Source: Paraburkholderia youngii (GTDB taxonomy: Bacteria; Pseudomonadota; Gammaproteobacteria; Burkholderiales; Burkholderiaceae). Taken from it: a stretch of DNA of 64,000 bases. The notes below the pieces were generated by a model. It was not told where the DNA came from, did no database searches, and saw nothing but the letters and a program-made list of their open reading frames with translations. Position numbers and translations under genes: made by a program. Positions 47,895-57,001 of this stretch are shown piece by piece. The stretch lies in NCBI RefSeq assembly GCF_013366925.1, contig NZ_JAALDK010000001.1, positions 5,392,001 through 5,456,000 on the forward strand, written 5' to 3'. Within the stretch, counting starts at the first letter, position 1. Every line of letters begins with the position of its first letter.

Positions 47895-50800
47895 TCAATA
47901 CACGATCTCGATCGAGCTTCCCGCAAACTCGCCGCGCAGCGCGGCGAGCAGTTCGTCGGTCGGCTTCACGCGCCACGCGTCGCCCAGACGCATTTCGCCT
48001 TGCGCATGCTCGCTGCGATAAACCACCTGCACCGCGAGTCCATTCGGAATCTGCACCGCCTGACGCTGACGACCGCCATCGCCGCCGAAGCCGCCACGGC
48101 CGCCGCCGTTGCCACCGCCGTTGCCACCGCCGTTGCCACGAGTGGCGGCCGCCGACGCGGCTGCCCCGGCCGGCTCTTCCTTGCCGGCGGTGTGCGCTTC
48201 GAGCACCCGGCGCAATGCCTGCGCGTCAGCGTTGCCGTTCATCTGCACCTTCAGCGAGTCCGCGTAGCGGCAGCGCGCGCGGCCGAGATCCATCACCGTT
48301 TCGACGGTGAAGCGGATGCCGCCCGTGAACGCGTCGTTACGCGCCTGGCCCTGCACGACCAGCAGTTCGTCTTCCTTGAACAGCTGCTTGTGTTCTTCGA
48401 AGACCTCGTTGAAGACTGTCACTTCGCACTGACCGGTGCCGTCGTCGAGCAGCGCGATCAGCATCTTGCCGCGCTGGGTCATCTGCGTGCGCAGCGATAC
48501 GATCACGCCCGCAACGAGCTTGTCGCGCCCTTCCTTCAGCTCGCCGATCTTCTGGCGCACGAACCGGCGCACTTCGTCCTTGTATGCATCGAACAGATGG
48601 CCCGACAGGTAGAAACCGAGCGCGGCCTTTTCTTCCTGCAGCTTGCGCTTTTCCGGCCACTCCGGTTCGTCGACGAGTTCGTGGCCTTGCGACGGCGCGT
48701 CGCCCATGTCGAACAGACCCGCCTGCAGCGCATTGGCCGCCGCCTGCTCGGCCGCTTCCATCGCGAGCGACACCGATGCGATCAGCTGCGCGCGGTTCGC
48801 ATGCAGCGTATCGAACGCGCCGGCGCGAATCAGCGCTTCGATCGTGCGTCGATTGACGATGCGCCGGTCGACGCGATTGCAGAAATCGAAGATGTCGATG
48901 AAGCGGCCGTCCTCGCGCGCGCGCAGGATTTCTTCGATCGCGTTCTGGCCGCTGCCCTTGATTGCGCCGAGACCATAACGGATCGTGCGCGAGCGCTTGC
49001 CGTCGGCCTCGGCGACCGGCTCGAAGCGATACGCCGACAGGTTCACGTCCGGCGGCAGCACGGCCATCTTGTTCGCGAGGCAGTCTTCGAACAGGATCTT
49101 GACCTTGTCCGTGTCGTCCATCGCGAGCGACATGTTGGCCGCCATGAATTCGGCCGGATGGTGCGCCTTCAGCCACGCGGTGTAGTAGGCGAGCAGCGCA
49201 TACGCAGCCGCGTGCGACTTGTTGAAGCCGTAGCCCGCGAACTTCTCCATCAGGTCGAAGATTTCGTCGGACTTCTCGCGCGTGAGGCCGTTCCTGGCCG
49301 CGCCTTCCGCGAAAATCTCGCGGTGCTGGGCCATCTCCTCGGGCTTTTTCTTACCCATCGCGCGACGCAGCAGGTCGGCGCCGCCCAGCGAGTAACCGCC
49401 GATGATCTGCGCCATCTGCATCACCTGCTCCTGGTAGACCATGATGCCGTAGGTCTCTTTCAGAACAGGTTCGACGCGCGGGTCCGGATATTCCACCACC
49501 TCGCGGCCGTGCTTACGTGCGCAGAAGCTCGGGATCAGGTCCATCGGACCCGGGCGGTACAACGCGACGAGCGCGATGATGTCCTCGAAGCGATCGGGCT
49601 GCGCGTCCTTCAGCATGCCCTGCATGCCGCGGCTTTCCAGCTGGAACACGGCGACCGTGTTCGCTTTCTTCAGAATCGAGAACGACGCGGGGTCGTCGAG
49701 CGGCACCTGGCCGAGCGACCAGTCCTGCTTCGACGGATCGAGGCGGCGGATGTAGCGCTCGGCCCAATCCAGAATGGTCAGCGTGGTCAGGCCCAGAAAG
49801 TCGAACTTCACGAGGCCGACCGCCTCGACGTCGTCCTTGTCGTACTGGCTGACGACGCCGCTGTCGTCGCCCTGCGTATAGAGGGGGCAGAAATCGGTCA
49901 GCTTGCCGGGCGCGATCAGCACGCCGCCCGCGTGCATACCGACGTTACGCGTCAAGCCCTCTACGCGCTGCGCGAGTTCGAGCAGCTGGTGCACTTCGTC
50001 TTCGTTGTCGAAGCGCTCCTGCAATAGCGGCTCTTCCTTCATCGCGTCGGCGATGGTCACGTGCTTGCCCGGCTTGAACGGGATCAGCTTCGCGACGCCG
50101 TCCGTGAACATGTAGCCGAGATCGAGCACGCGGCCGATGTCTCGCACCGCCGCCTTGGCCGCCATCGTGCCGAACGTCGCGATCTGCGACACCGCGTTCG
50201 CGCCGTACTTTTCCTTCACGTACTGGATCACGCGATCACGGCCGTGCTGGCAGAAGTCGATATCGAAGTCGGGCATCGACACCCGCTCCGGATTCAGGAA
50301 ACGTTCGAACAGCAGGTTGTAGCGCAGCGGATCGAGATCGGTCACGCCGAGCGCATAGGCGACCAGCGAACCCGCGCCCGAACCGCGGCCAGGACCGACC
50401 GGCACGCCGTTGTTCTTTGCCCAGTTGATGAAGTCCGCAACGATCAGGAAGTAGCCCGGAAAGCCCATCTTGATGATCGTGCCGCACTCGAATTCGAGGC
50501 GCTGGTAGTAGGTCGGGCGTTGCGCGTCGCGCTCGGCCTCGTCCGGATACAGCTGTTCGAGCCGCTTTTCGAGGCCCTCTTTCGACAGCTGCACCAGGTA
50601 GTCGTCGAGCGACATGCCGTCGGGCGTCGGAAAGAGCGGCAGCTTCGGCTTGCCGAGTTCGAGCGTCAGATTGCAGCGCTTGGCGATCTGCACCGTGTTC
50701 GCGAGCGCCGAAGGAATGTCCGCGAACAGCGTGGCCATTTCCTGTTGCGTGCGGAAATACTGCTCGGACGTGAAGCGCTTCTGGCGACGCGGATTCGCGA

Positions 50801-51485
50801 GAATATCGCCTTCGGAAATACACACGCGCGCTTCGTGCGCGGTGAAGTCGTCCGGCGTCATGAACTGCATCGGGTGCGTCGCGACGACCGGCAGTTTCAG
50901 CGATGCCGCGAGCGCGACCGCCTGCTGCACGTACTGCTCGCCGCCAGGCTGACCGTAGCGCTGCAGCTCGATATAAAAGCCGCCCGGAAACACCTTCGCC
51001 CAATGCCGTGCATTGCGCTTCGCCGCCTCTTCATTGCCCGCCGCCAACGCAAGACCGATGTCGCCCTGCTGCGCGCCCGACAGCGCGAGCAGCCCTTCGC
51101 CCAAACCGGTTTCGAGCCAGCCGGCTTCGATTTCCGCACGGCCGCGATACTGGTTCGTCAGCGAGGCCTTGCTGAGCAATTCGCAAAGGTTGAGGTAACC
51201 GCGGCGGTCCTTGACCAGCAGCAGCAGACGGGAAGGCTTGTCGCGGTCGTCCGGATTGGTGATCCAGACGTCGCAGCCGGCAATGGGTTTGACTCCTTTG
51301 CCACGCGCTTCCTTGTAGAAACGGACGAGGCCGAACGCGTTGCCGAGGTCGGTGAGCGCAAGCGCGCCCTGACCGTCTTTGGCCGCCGCCGCGACGATGT
51401 CGTCGAGACGCACGATGCCGTCGGCAATCGAGAATTCGGAGTGAACGCGGAGATGGACGAAGCGGGGATCTGACATGGGCGACAT
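47895..51485 (-). CDS. dnaE: DNA polymerase III alpha subunit
   Basis: 1196 residues. The N-terminal PHP domain starts FVHLRVHSEFSIADG. The C-family polymerase core has GPGRGSGAGSLVAYALGVTDLDP, the catalytic aspartates in MPDFDIDFCQHGRDRVI and the later KFDFLGLTTL. A helix-hairpin-helix, an OB-fold (VAGVIVSLRTQMTQRGKM) and the C-terminal tau-binding tail complete it. Residues ~1115-1150 form a glycine/asparagine-rich insert from a threefold 12-bp repeat. It is the main replicative polymerase. ATG 51485 or 51476 are both possible starts. It is divergent from trhO. Confidence 0.96.
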   Translation of the reverse strand: MSPMSDPRFVHLRVHSEFSIADGIVRLDDIVAAAAKDGQGALALTDLGNAFGLVRFYKEARGKGVKPIAGCDVWITNPDDRDKPSRLLLLVKDRRGYLNLCELLSKASLTNQYRGRAEIEAGWLETGLGEGLLALSGAQQGDIGLALAAGNEEAAKRNARHWAKVFPGGFYIELQRYGQPGGEQYVQQAVALAASLKLPVVATHPMQFMTPDDFTAHEARVCISEGDILANPRRQKRFTSEQYFRTQQEMATLFADIPSALANTVQIAKRCNLTLELGKPKLPLFPTPDGMSLDDYLVQLSKEGLEKRLEQLYPDEAERDAQRPTYYQRLEFECGTIIKMGFPGYFLIVADFINWAKNNGVPVGPGRGSGAGSLVAYALGVTDLDPLRYNLLFERFLNPERVSMPDFDIDFCQHGRDRVIQYVKEKYGANAVSQIATFGTMAAKAAVRDIGRVLDLGYMFTDGVAKLIPFKPGKHVTIADAMKEEPLLQERFDNEDEVHQLLELAQRVEGLTRNVGMHAGGVLIAPGKLTDFCPLYTQGDDSGVVSQYDKDDVEAVGLVKFDFLGLTTLTILDWAERYIRRLDPSKQDWSLGQVPLDDPASFSILKKANTVAVFQLESRGMQGMLKDAQPDRFEDIIALVALYRPGPMDLIPSFCARKHGREVVEYPDPRVEPVLKETYGIMVYQEQVMQMAQIIGGYSLGGADLLRRAMGKKKPEEMAQHREIFAEGAARNGLTREKSDEIFDLMEKFAGYGFNKSHAAAYALLAYYTAWLKAHHPAEFMAANMSLAMDDTDKVKILFEDCLANKMAVLPPDVNLSAYRFEPVAEADGKRSRTIRYGLGAIKGSGQNAIEEILRAREDGRFIDIFDFCNRVDRRIVNRRTIEALIRAGAFDTLHANRAQLIASVSLAMEAAEQAAANALQAGLFDMGDAPSQGHELVDEPEWPEKRKLQEEKAALGFYLSGHLFDAYKDEVRRFVRQKIGELKEGRDKLVAGVIVSLRTQMTQRGKMLIALLDDGTGQCEVTVFNEVFEEHKQLFKEDELLVVQGQARNDAFTGGIRFTVETVMDLGRARCRYADSLKVQMNGNADAQALRRVLEAHTAGKEEPAGAAASAAATRGNGGGNGGGNGGGRGGFGGDGGRQRQAVQIPNGLAVQVVYRSEHAQGEMRLGDAWRVKPTDELLAALRGEFAGSSIEIVY
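48105..48140. repeat. three 12-bp tandem repeats inside dnaE
   Basis: GCCGTTGCCACC repeats three times in direct order (the last unit ends in G), encoding repeated Gly-Asn-Gly-Gly on the minus strand near the DnaE C-terminus. Slippage-prone and in frame. Confidence 0.9.
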
Positions 51486-51802
51486 TGTAACCCCACCCTT
51501 CCGCAGATTTCAGTTCTAAACGGCGCGTTGGCCATCCGGCCAGGACGAGGTCGGCGAGAGGGTTGTTTGCGCTAGCGCAACCCGTTAGCCATTCGGCCAG
51601 GCCGGGGAAAATCCCCGGTTGAGGGATAATAGAGGTTTCGCCTGTTTCGGCCTGGCCATTCAACTGGCAAATGCACGGCAAACGCGCACGGCAAACGCGC
51701 GCGAAACCGCGCGCCAAACCCCGGGTCTTATACGGGGGCGCAACAGCGGCGGCACGGCCCGCCGCCCTTCGCCACGCCGGCCATCTTTACCGCAGAACAC
51801 AC
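51486..51802. other. divergent intergenic region of dnaE and trhO with repeats and a palindrome
   Basis: 317 bp without a gene. It holds two 18-bp imperfect direct repeats (51527-51544 and 51584-51601, 16 of 18 identical), a perfect 14-bp palindrome TTGCGCTAGCGCAA (51567-51580) flanked by GGGTT/AACCC, a hairpin CCGGGGA-AAA-TCCCCGG (51602-51618), a possible -10 GATAAT (51625-51630, plus strand), and a doubled GCACGGCAAACGC at about 51673-51698. It probably contains both promoters and a regulator site. Confidence 0.55.
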
Positions 51803-52666
51803 ATGAGTATCGTCAATCTCGCCGCGTATCAATTCGCGACCATCGAAGACACCGCCGCCTGGCGCCCATTCGTCACCGAACGCTGCAATGCGCTCGGCCT
51901 GCGCGGCACTATCCTGCTCGCGCCGGAAGGCATCAACCTGTTCATCGCCGGCACGCGCGAGAACACCGACGCGTTCATCGACTACATCCGCCACGACGCG
52001 CTGTTCGAAGGCAAGTTCGCGAATCTGCAGTTCAAGGAAAGCCTGTCGGACAAGCAGCCGTTCACGCGCATGCTGGTCAAGCTCAAGCGCGAAATCATCA
52101 CGATGAAAAAGCCGGCGATCCGCCCCGAGCTCGGCCGCGCACCGTTCGTCGACGCGCCCACGCTGAAGACCTGGCTCGACCGCGGTCACGACGACGAAGG
52201 CCGTCCGGTCGTGATGCTCGACACGCGCAACGCGTTCGAAGTCGACGTCGGCACGTTCGACAACGCGCTCGACTATCGCATCACGAAGTTCAGCGAATTC
52301 CCCGAGGTGATCGAGAACAACCGCACCGATCTCGAAGGCAAGACGGTGGTGTCGTTCTGCACGGGCGGCATCCGCTGCGAGAAGGCCGCGATCCATATGA
52401 AAGAAGTCGGCATCGAGAACGTGTACCAGCTCGAAGGCGGCATCCTCAAATACTTCGAGGAAGTGGGCGGCGCGCATTATCACGGCGACTGCTTCGTGTT
52501 CGACTATCGCACCGCACTGAATCCGCAACTCGAACCGACCGCGACCGCGCAATGCTTCGGCTGCCGCGCGGTGGTCACGCCCGAGCAACAGCAATCGCCG
52601 ATGTACGTCGCGGGCAAGACCTGTCCGGCGTGCCATCCGGACAGCAAGGCCGCGTGCGCCGCGTAA
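51803..52666 (+). CDS. trhO: tRNA uridine(34) hydroxylase TrhO (rhodanese-domain)
   Basis: 287 residues from ATG 51803. The N-terminal acylphosphatase-like part ([28 protein letters not shown]) is followed by the rhodanese domain with the loop [11 protein letters not shown], whose Cys is catalytic, and a C-terminal Cys cluster ([19 protein letters not shown]) that can bind zinc. The family makes 5-hydroxyuridine at tRNA position 34 using O2 (YceA/TrhO). The frame is open upstream, but family members start here. gluQRS follows 52 bp later on the same strand, so two tRNA-modification genes sit together. Confidence 0.92.
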   Translation: MSIVNLAAYQFATIEDTAAWRPFVTERCNALGLRGTILLAPEGINLFIAGTRENTDAFIDYIRHDALFEGKFANLQFKESLSDKQPFTRMLVKLKREIITMKKPAIRPELGRAPFVDAPTLKTWLDRGHDDEGRPVVMLDTRNAFEVDVGTFDNALDYRITKFSEFPEVIENNRTDLEGKTVVSFCTGGIRCEKAAIHMKEVGIENVYQLEGGILKYFEEVGGAHYHGDCFVFDYRTALNPQLEPTATAQCFGCRAVVTPEQQQSPMYVAGKTCPACHPDSKAACAA

Positions 52667-52718
52667 TGACAGCCGGGGTGCCTCGCGGCGCGGGCGCCTC
52701 GCCTGACCTCCCCACACC

Positions 52719-53609
52719 ATGACCTATCGCGGACGCTTCGCACCGTCGCCAACCGGCCCGCTGCATTTCGGTTCGCTGGTCAGCGCGCTCGCGAGCTGGC
52801 TCGACGCGCGCGCGCAGCGCGGCGCGTGGCTCGTGCGCGTCGAAGATATCGACGGACCGCGCACGGTGCCCGGTGCCGCCGAGGACATCCTCGCCACTCT
52901 CGAACGCTTCGGCATGCGCGCCGACGAAACGCCGCTCTGGCAAAGCCAGCGCATCGCGCACTATCAGCAGGCGCTGGAGCGGTTGAAATCGACCGGTCTC
53001 GTCTATCCGTGCGGCTGCACGCGCAAGGAAATCGCCGATTCGCTATTGCACGCGCACGCGCGCAACACCACGCTCGCCTACCCCGGCACCTGCCGCACCG
53101 GTCTGCACGGCAAGCCCGCGCGCGCGTGGCGCCTGCGTGTGCCCGACGGCGACTCGGCCGTGATCACGTTCGACGACCGCTGGCAGGGTCCGCAGACGCA
53201 AAACCTCGCGACCGAGGTCGGCGATTTCGTGCTGCGCCGCGCGGACGATCAATGGGCGTATCAGCTGGCGGTCGTGGTGGACGATGCGGACGCGGGCATT
53301 ACGCACATCGTGCGCGGCGCGGATCTGATGGATTCGACGGCGCGGCAGATTTATCTGCAACGTTGTCTGGGCGTGGCGACGCCCGAATATCTGCACGTGC
53401 CGGTCGTCACGAACGAGCACGGCGAGAAGCTGAGCAAACAGACCGGCGCGACCGCGCTCGATAGCGACAAGCCGCTCGAAGCATTAGGCGCGGCGGCACG
53501 GCATCTGGGACTCGAACTGGGAAGCGAGCCGCCCGCGACGCTCGAGCAGTTCTACAGCGCCGCGACCGCGGCCTGGGCAAAACGGATGAACATTCGCGCA
53601 TCCAGATGA
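52719..53609 (+). CDS. gluQ: glutamyl-queuosine tRNA(Asp) synthetase
   Basis: 296 residues, a GluRS catalytic core without the anticodon-binding half. The HIGH-like signature is in [19 protein letters not shown], the zinc site is [10 protein letters not shown] with a later CRTG cysteine, and the KMSKS-like motif is GEKLSKQ. It glutamylates queuosine in the tRNA(Asp) anticodon. Immediately downstream of trhO, it probably shares its message. A hairpin lies beyond its stop. Confidence 0.94.
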   Translation: MTYRGRFAPSPTGPLHFGSLVSALASWLDARAQRGAWLVRVEDIDGPRTVPGAAEDILATLERFGMRADETPLWQSQRIAHYQQALERLKSTGLVYPCGCTRKEIADSLLHAHARNTTLAYPGTCRTGLHGKPARAWRLRVPDGDSAVITFDDRWQGPQTQNLATEVGDFVLRRADDQWAYQLAVVVDDADAGITHIVRGADLMDSTARQIYLQRCLGVATPEYLHVPVVTNEHGEKLSKQTGATALDSDKPLEALGAAARHLGLELGSEPPATLEQFYSAATAAWAKRMNIRASR

Positions 53610-53672
53610 TGCGCATGCGTGGAGTCTGCTGCGCTTTCCGAAGCATCGGAACGCGCGGCTCCACCGCTTTAC

Positions 53673-53695
53673 GCTCGGGGCGTTGCACCCCGAGC
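53673..53695. terminator. hairpin at the gluQ/helicase convergent junction
   Basis: GCTCGGGG and CCCCGAGC pair around a seven-base loop, between the stops of two convergent genes. No T-run follows on either strand, so it is at best a weak two-way terminator. Confidence 0.45.
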
Positions 53696-53715
53696 TCCGA
53701 ACCCGACAGCCCGTC

Positions 53716-55173
53716 TTACGACGACGAAGGCGTCTTCCTCGGCATTCCGAAGCCACCGAGCAACGCGGCCAGTTGCCGCTTCGGCGCTGCCTTTTGCGGC
53801 GCGGCCGTCTCCTCGACCTTGTGCACCGATGCCGGCGACGGCTCGTACGGCTTCAGGAAGAAATCGTCGATCGGTTGCGCGCGATGATGATGATGCGGAC
53901 GGTCATACGAACCCGATGCCCCGCCCGTGCGACGGCGGCTGCGCTCGTCGCGCGATTCACTGCGCTCACGGCGCAGCGAACGATCATCGTGATGATGGCG
54001 CACCGGCGCCTCGACGGTCAGGCGCTGCAAGTCGAGCGGACGCTTGATCAGCTTCTCGATGTCGGCCAGTTGCTTGCGCTCGTTCGGGCTGCACAGCGAC
54101 AGCGCGTCGCCCGATGCGCCCGCGCGGCCCGTCCGGCCGATCCGGTGCACATAGTCTTCGGCGTTGAACGGCAAGTCGAAGTTGATCACCGCCGGCAGTT
54201 CGGCGATATCGAGACCGCGCGCGGCGACATCGGTCGCGACCAGCGCCTCGACCTCGCCGCGCTTGAACGCGTCGAGCGCCTGCATGCGCTCGCTTTGCGA
54301 GCGGTCGCCGTGAATCGCGGTCGCGACCACGCCGTCGCGTTCGAGGCTGCGCGCGAGCCGGCTCGCGCCGATCTTGCTGTTGCAGAACACGATCACCTGC
54401 TTCAGGCCGCGCTCGCGGATCAGTTGCACGACCGCGCCGGTCTTGTCGCCCTCGGCCACTTCGTAGACGACCTGCGTGACATTGGTCGCGGTCGAGTTGC
54501 TGCGCGCGACTTCGATGGTCTGCGGGTTGCGCAGATAGGTTGCGGCGAGCTTCTTGATTTCGCCCGAGAACGTCGCGGAAAAGAGCAGCGTTTGGCGCTC
54601 TTTCGGCAGCAGGTTCAGGATGCGCTGCAGGTCGGGCAGGAAGCCCATGTCGAGCATGCGGTCGGCTTCGTCGAGCACGAGCATCTGCACCTGGCCCAGG
54701 TTGGCGGTTTTCTGCTGCACGTGATCGAGCAGACGGCCCGGCGTCGCGATCAGGATTTCGACGCCGCGGCGCAGTTGGTCGGACTGCGGATTCATATCGA
54801 CGCCGCCGAACACGACCGCGCTGCGCAGCGCCGTGTGCTTCGCGTAGGCCTGCACGTTCGCGGCCACCTGGTCGGCGAGTTCGCGGGTCGGCGTGAGGAT
54901 CAGCGCGCGCACCGGATGGCGAGCCGGCGACGCGCTCGTATTGGCTTGCGGCAGCAGACGCTGGATGATCGGCAGCGAGAAGCTCGCGGTCTTGCCGGTA
55001 CCGGTCTGCGCGGCGCCCATCACGTCACGGCCCGCCAGCACGACCGGGATCGCCTTCGCCTGGATCGGCGTGGGCGACGTGTAGCCCGATTCCTTGATGG
55101 CCTTCAGGATGTCGGGCGCGAGGCCGAATTGATCAAAAGTCTCAGTGCTGGGCGTGACGGCTGTGTCGGACAT
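53716..55173 (-). CDS. DEAD-box RNA helicase, RhlE-like
   Basis: 485 residues. F-x-Q motif region (FDQFGLAPDILKAIKESGYTSPTPIQ), Walker A AQTGTGKT, PTRELADQ, DEAD in LVLDEADRMLDMGF, SAT in LLFSATFSGEIK, and HRIGRTGRAG in domain 2. The C-terminal ~100 residues are rich in Arg/Ser/Glu/His, an unstructured RNA-contact tail. RhlE helicases help ribosome assembly and RNA turnover. The ATG is at 55173. A TACAAT box is 167 bp upstream, giving a long leader. Confidence 0.94.
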   Translation of the reverse strand: MSDTAVTPSTETFDQFGLAPDILKAIKESGYTSPTPIQAKAIPVVLAGRDVMGAAQTGTGKTASFSLPIIQRLLPQANTSASPARHPVRALILTPTRELADQVAANVQAYAKHTALRSAVVFGGVDMNPQSDQLRRGVEILIATPGRLLDHVQQKTANLGQVQMLVLDEADRMLDMGFLPDLQRILNLLPKERQTLLFSATFSGEIKKLAATYLRNPQTIEVARSNSTATNVTQVVYEVAEGDKTGAVVQLIRERGLKQVIVFCNSKIGASRLARSLERDGVVATAIHGDRSQSERMQALDAFKRGEVEALVATDVAARGLDIAELPAVINFDLPFNAEDYVHRIGRTGRAGASGDALSLCSPNERKQLADIEKLIKRPLDLQRLTVEAPVRHHHDDRSLRRERSESRDERSRRRTGGASGSYDRPHHHHRAQPIDDFFLKPYEPSPASVHKVEETAAPQKAAPKRQLAALLGGFGMPRKTPSSS

Positions 55174-55339
55174 GGTGGCTTTCGCTAAAAAGGCGCGTGG
55201 CGCGGATGCGCGCGGCAGCGGTCGGGGCCGCGGAGGGCATCAGGATGAAGGCGGAGCCACGTCGTTCCGCGCGAGACCCGTCTGAGTTCGGTTAATGCGG
55301 CCGGCTCCGGTTGGCGGAAACACCCGCCGAAAGCCCAGT

Positions 55340-55345
55340 ATTGTA
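55340..55345 (-). promoter_or_regulatory. candidate -10 box for the RhlE-like helicase
   Basis: TACAAT on the minus strand directly after the terminator hairpin at 55356-55393. The -35 is unclear. It would leave a ~160-base leader, long enough for leader-based control. Confidence 0.45.
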
Positions 55346-55355
55346 GCACTTCAGC

Positions 55356-55393
55356 AAAAACGCTCGCGACGGCCGGCTGGCCGGCCGCTCGCG
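55356..55393 (-). terminator. terminator after the aldehyde dehydrogenase gene
   Basis: On the minus strand CGCGAGCGGCCGG pairs with CCGGCCGTCGCG (one bulged base, short loop), followed by AGCGTTTTT. It lies between the dehydrogenase stop and the helicase promoter. The rest of the 346-bp gap (55174-55519) shows no gene. Confidence 0.7.
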
Positions 55394-55519
55394 GCCGTTG
55401 CTTCGGTCGCAGCGTAGTGCGCACAAACGACAGTGGCATGACAGCCGGGCGCCTGGGCGGGCGGCGCGCGGCGTTCGTCAGCCGTCCCGCGCGCGCCCTG
55501 CCCGCGTCAGAGCGACCGC

Positions 55520-56956
55520 TCACCACGTCTCGCGCATCACCATCAGCCGCAGCTCGGTCATATCCTCGATCGCATAGCGCACGCCCTCGCGCCCCAGCCC
55601 CGAATCCTTGACGCCGCCATACGGCATGTTGTCGACGCGGAACGACGGCACGTCGTTGATCACGACGCCGCCCACTTCGAGCGCATCCCAGGCGCGATGC
55701 GCATGCGCGAGCGAATCGGTGAACACGCCGGCCTGCAGGCCGAAGTCGCTGTCGTTGACCTGCGCGAGCGCCGCCTCGAAATCGTTGAAGCGCTCGAGGA
55801 TCGCGACCGGCCCGAACGCCTCCTTGCGATACAGATCGGTGTCGCGCTTCACGCCTTCGAGCAGCGTCGCCTCGAACATCGCGCCGTCGACCTTGCCCCC
55901 CGCGACGATCTGCGCGCCCGCCTGCACCGCCCCGTCCATCCAGCCGGCGAGCCGCTTCGCCTCCGATTCGGAGATCATCGGCCCGACGAAGGTCTTCTCG
56001 TTCTTCGGATCGCCCATCACCAGCGACTTCGTCTTCGCGATCAGCTTCTCGCGCAGCGCATCGTAGACGCTCGCGTGCGCAAGAATCCGCTGCACGCCGA
56101 TGCAGCTCTGCCCCGACTGATAGAACGCGCCGAACGCGAGCCGCTCGACCACGTAGTCGAGCTTGCCGCCCTGATCGCCGTCGACGATCGCCGCCGCGTT
56201 GCCGCCCAGTTCCAGAATCACCTTCTTCTTGCCGGCTTTGCGTTTCAGCTCCCAGCCGACCGCCGGCGACCCGGTGAACGACAGCAGCTTGAAGCGCTCG
56301 TCCGTCGTAAACAGGTCGGCGCCGTCGCGGTGCGCGGGCAAAATCGAAAACGCGCCCTTCGGCAGATCGGTTTCCGCAAGAATTTCGCCCATGATCAGCG
56401 CGCCGACCGGCGTGCGGCTCGCCGGCTTCAGCACGAACGGCACGCCCGCCGCGATCGCCGGCGCGACCTTGTGCGCAGTGAGGTTCAACGGAAAATTGAA
56501 CGGCGAGATGAACGAGCACGGCCCGATCGGCACGCGCTTCACGTACGCGTGGTAACCGTTCGCGCGCGGCGAAATCTCCAGATTGATGATCTCGCCGTCG
56601 ATTCGCACGCTTTCCTCGGCGGCGACTTTGAACGTATCGATCAGGCGAGTGACCTCGCCCTTCGAATCGTTGATCGGCTTGCCCGCCTCGATGCACAGCG
56701 CGAGCGCGAGCTCGTCGTAGCGCTCGCGAAAGCGCTTAACGCAGTGTTCGAGCACCGCCTGGCGCTTGAACGGCGGGTAGGTGCGCAGCGCCGGCATCGC
56801 ATCGACCGCGAGGCCGATCGCCTTGTCGATCGCGGCCGCGTCGGCCATCGCGACGCGGGTGGCGACTTCGCCACTGAATTTGTCGGTGACTTCGAGATCG
56901 GTGTTGGCGGCCACCGGCTCATTCGCGAGGTAGTACGGATAGGTTTTCTGCAACAT
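55520..56956 (-). CDS. aldehyde dehydrogenase superfamily enzyme
   Basis: 478 residues. SFISPFNFPLNLTAHKVAPAIAAG, LKPASRTP, SFTGSPAVGWELKRKAG, the general base Glu in ILELGGNAAAIV and the nucleophile Cys in YQSGQSCIGVQRI are all present. The FNFPLN and SPAVGW blocks suggest the NADP-GAPDH/lactaldehyde dehydrogenase-like branch. AAGGAG is about nine bases before ATG 56956. It follows the ThDP enzyme gene after 45 bp on the same strand: one operon. The substrate is unknown; the product of the ThDP partner is an attractive candidate. Confidence 0.9.
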   Translation of the reverse strand: MLQKTYPYYLANEPVAANTDLEVTDKFSGEVATRVAMADAAAIDKAIGLAVDAMPALRTYPPFKRQAVLEHCVKRFRERYDELALALCIEAGKPINDSKGEVTRLIDTFKVAAEESVRIDGEIINLEISPRANGYHAYVKRVPIGPCSFISPFNFPLNLTAHKVAPAIAAGVPFVLKPASRTPVGALIMGEILAETDLPKGAFSILPAHRDGADLFTTDERFKLLSFTGSPAVGWELKRKAGKKKVILELGGNAAAIVDGDQGGKLDYVVERLAFGAFYQSGQSCIGVQRILAHASVYDALREKLIAKTKSLVMGDPKNEKTFVGPMISESEAKRLAGWMDGAVQAGAQIVAGGKVDGAMFEATLLEGVKRDTDLYRKEAFGPVAILERFNDFEAALAQVNDSDFGLQAGVFTDSLAHAHRAWDALEVGGVVINDVPSFRVDNMPYGGVKDSGLGREGVRYAIEDMTELRLMVMRETW

Positions 56957-57001
56957 GTCGCGTTCTCCTTGAATCGAATCAAAGCGTCGATGCACAGAGG
57001 C

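Noticed and set aside
48000..50027. A 675-codon open frame opposite dnaE
   Set aside because: Shadow of the dnaE codon bias; low-complexity Arg/Val/Ala/Asp translation without motifs.
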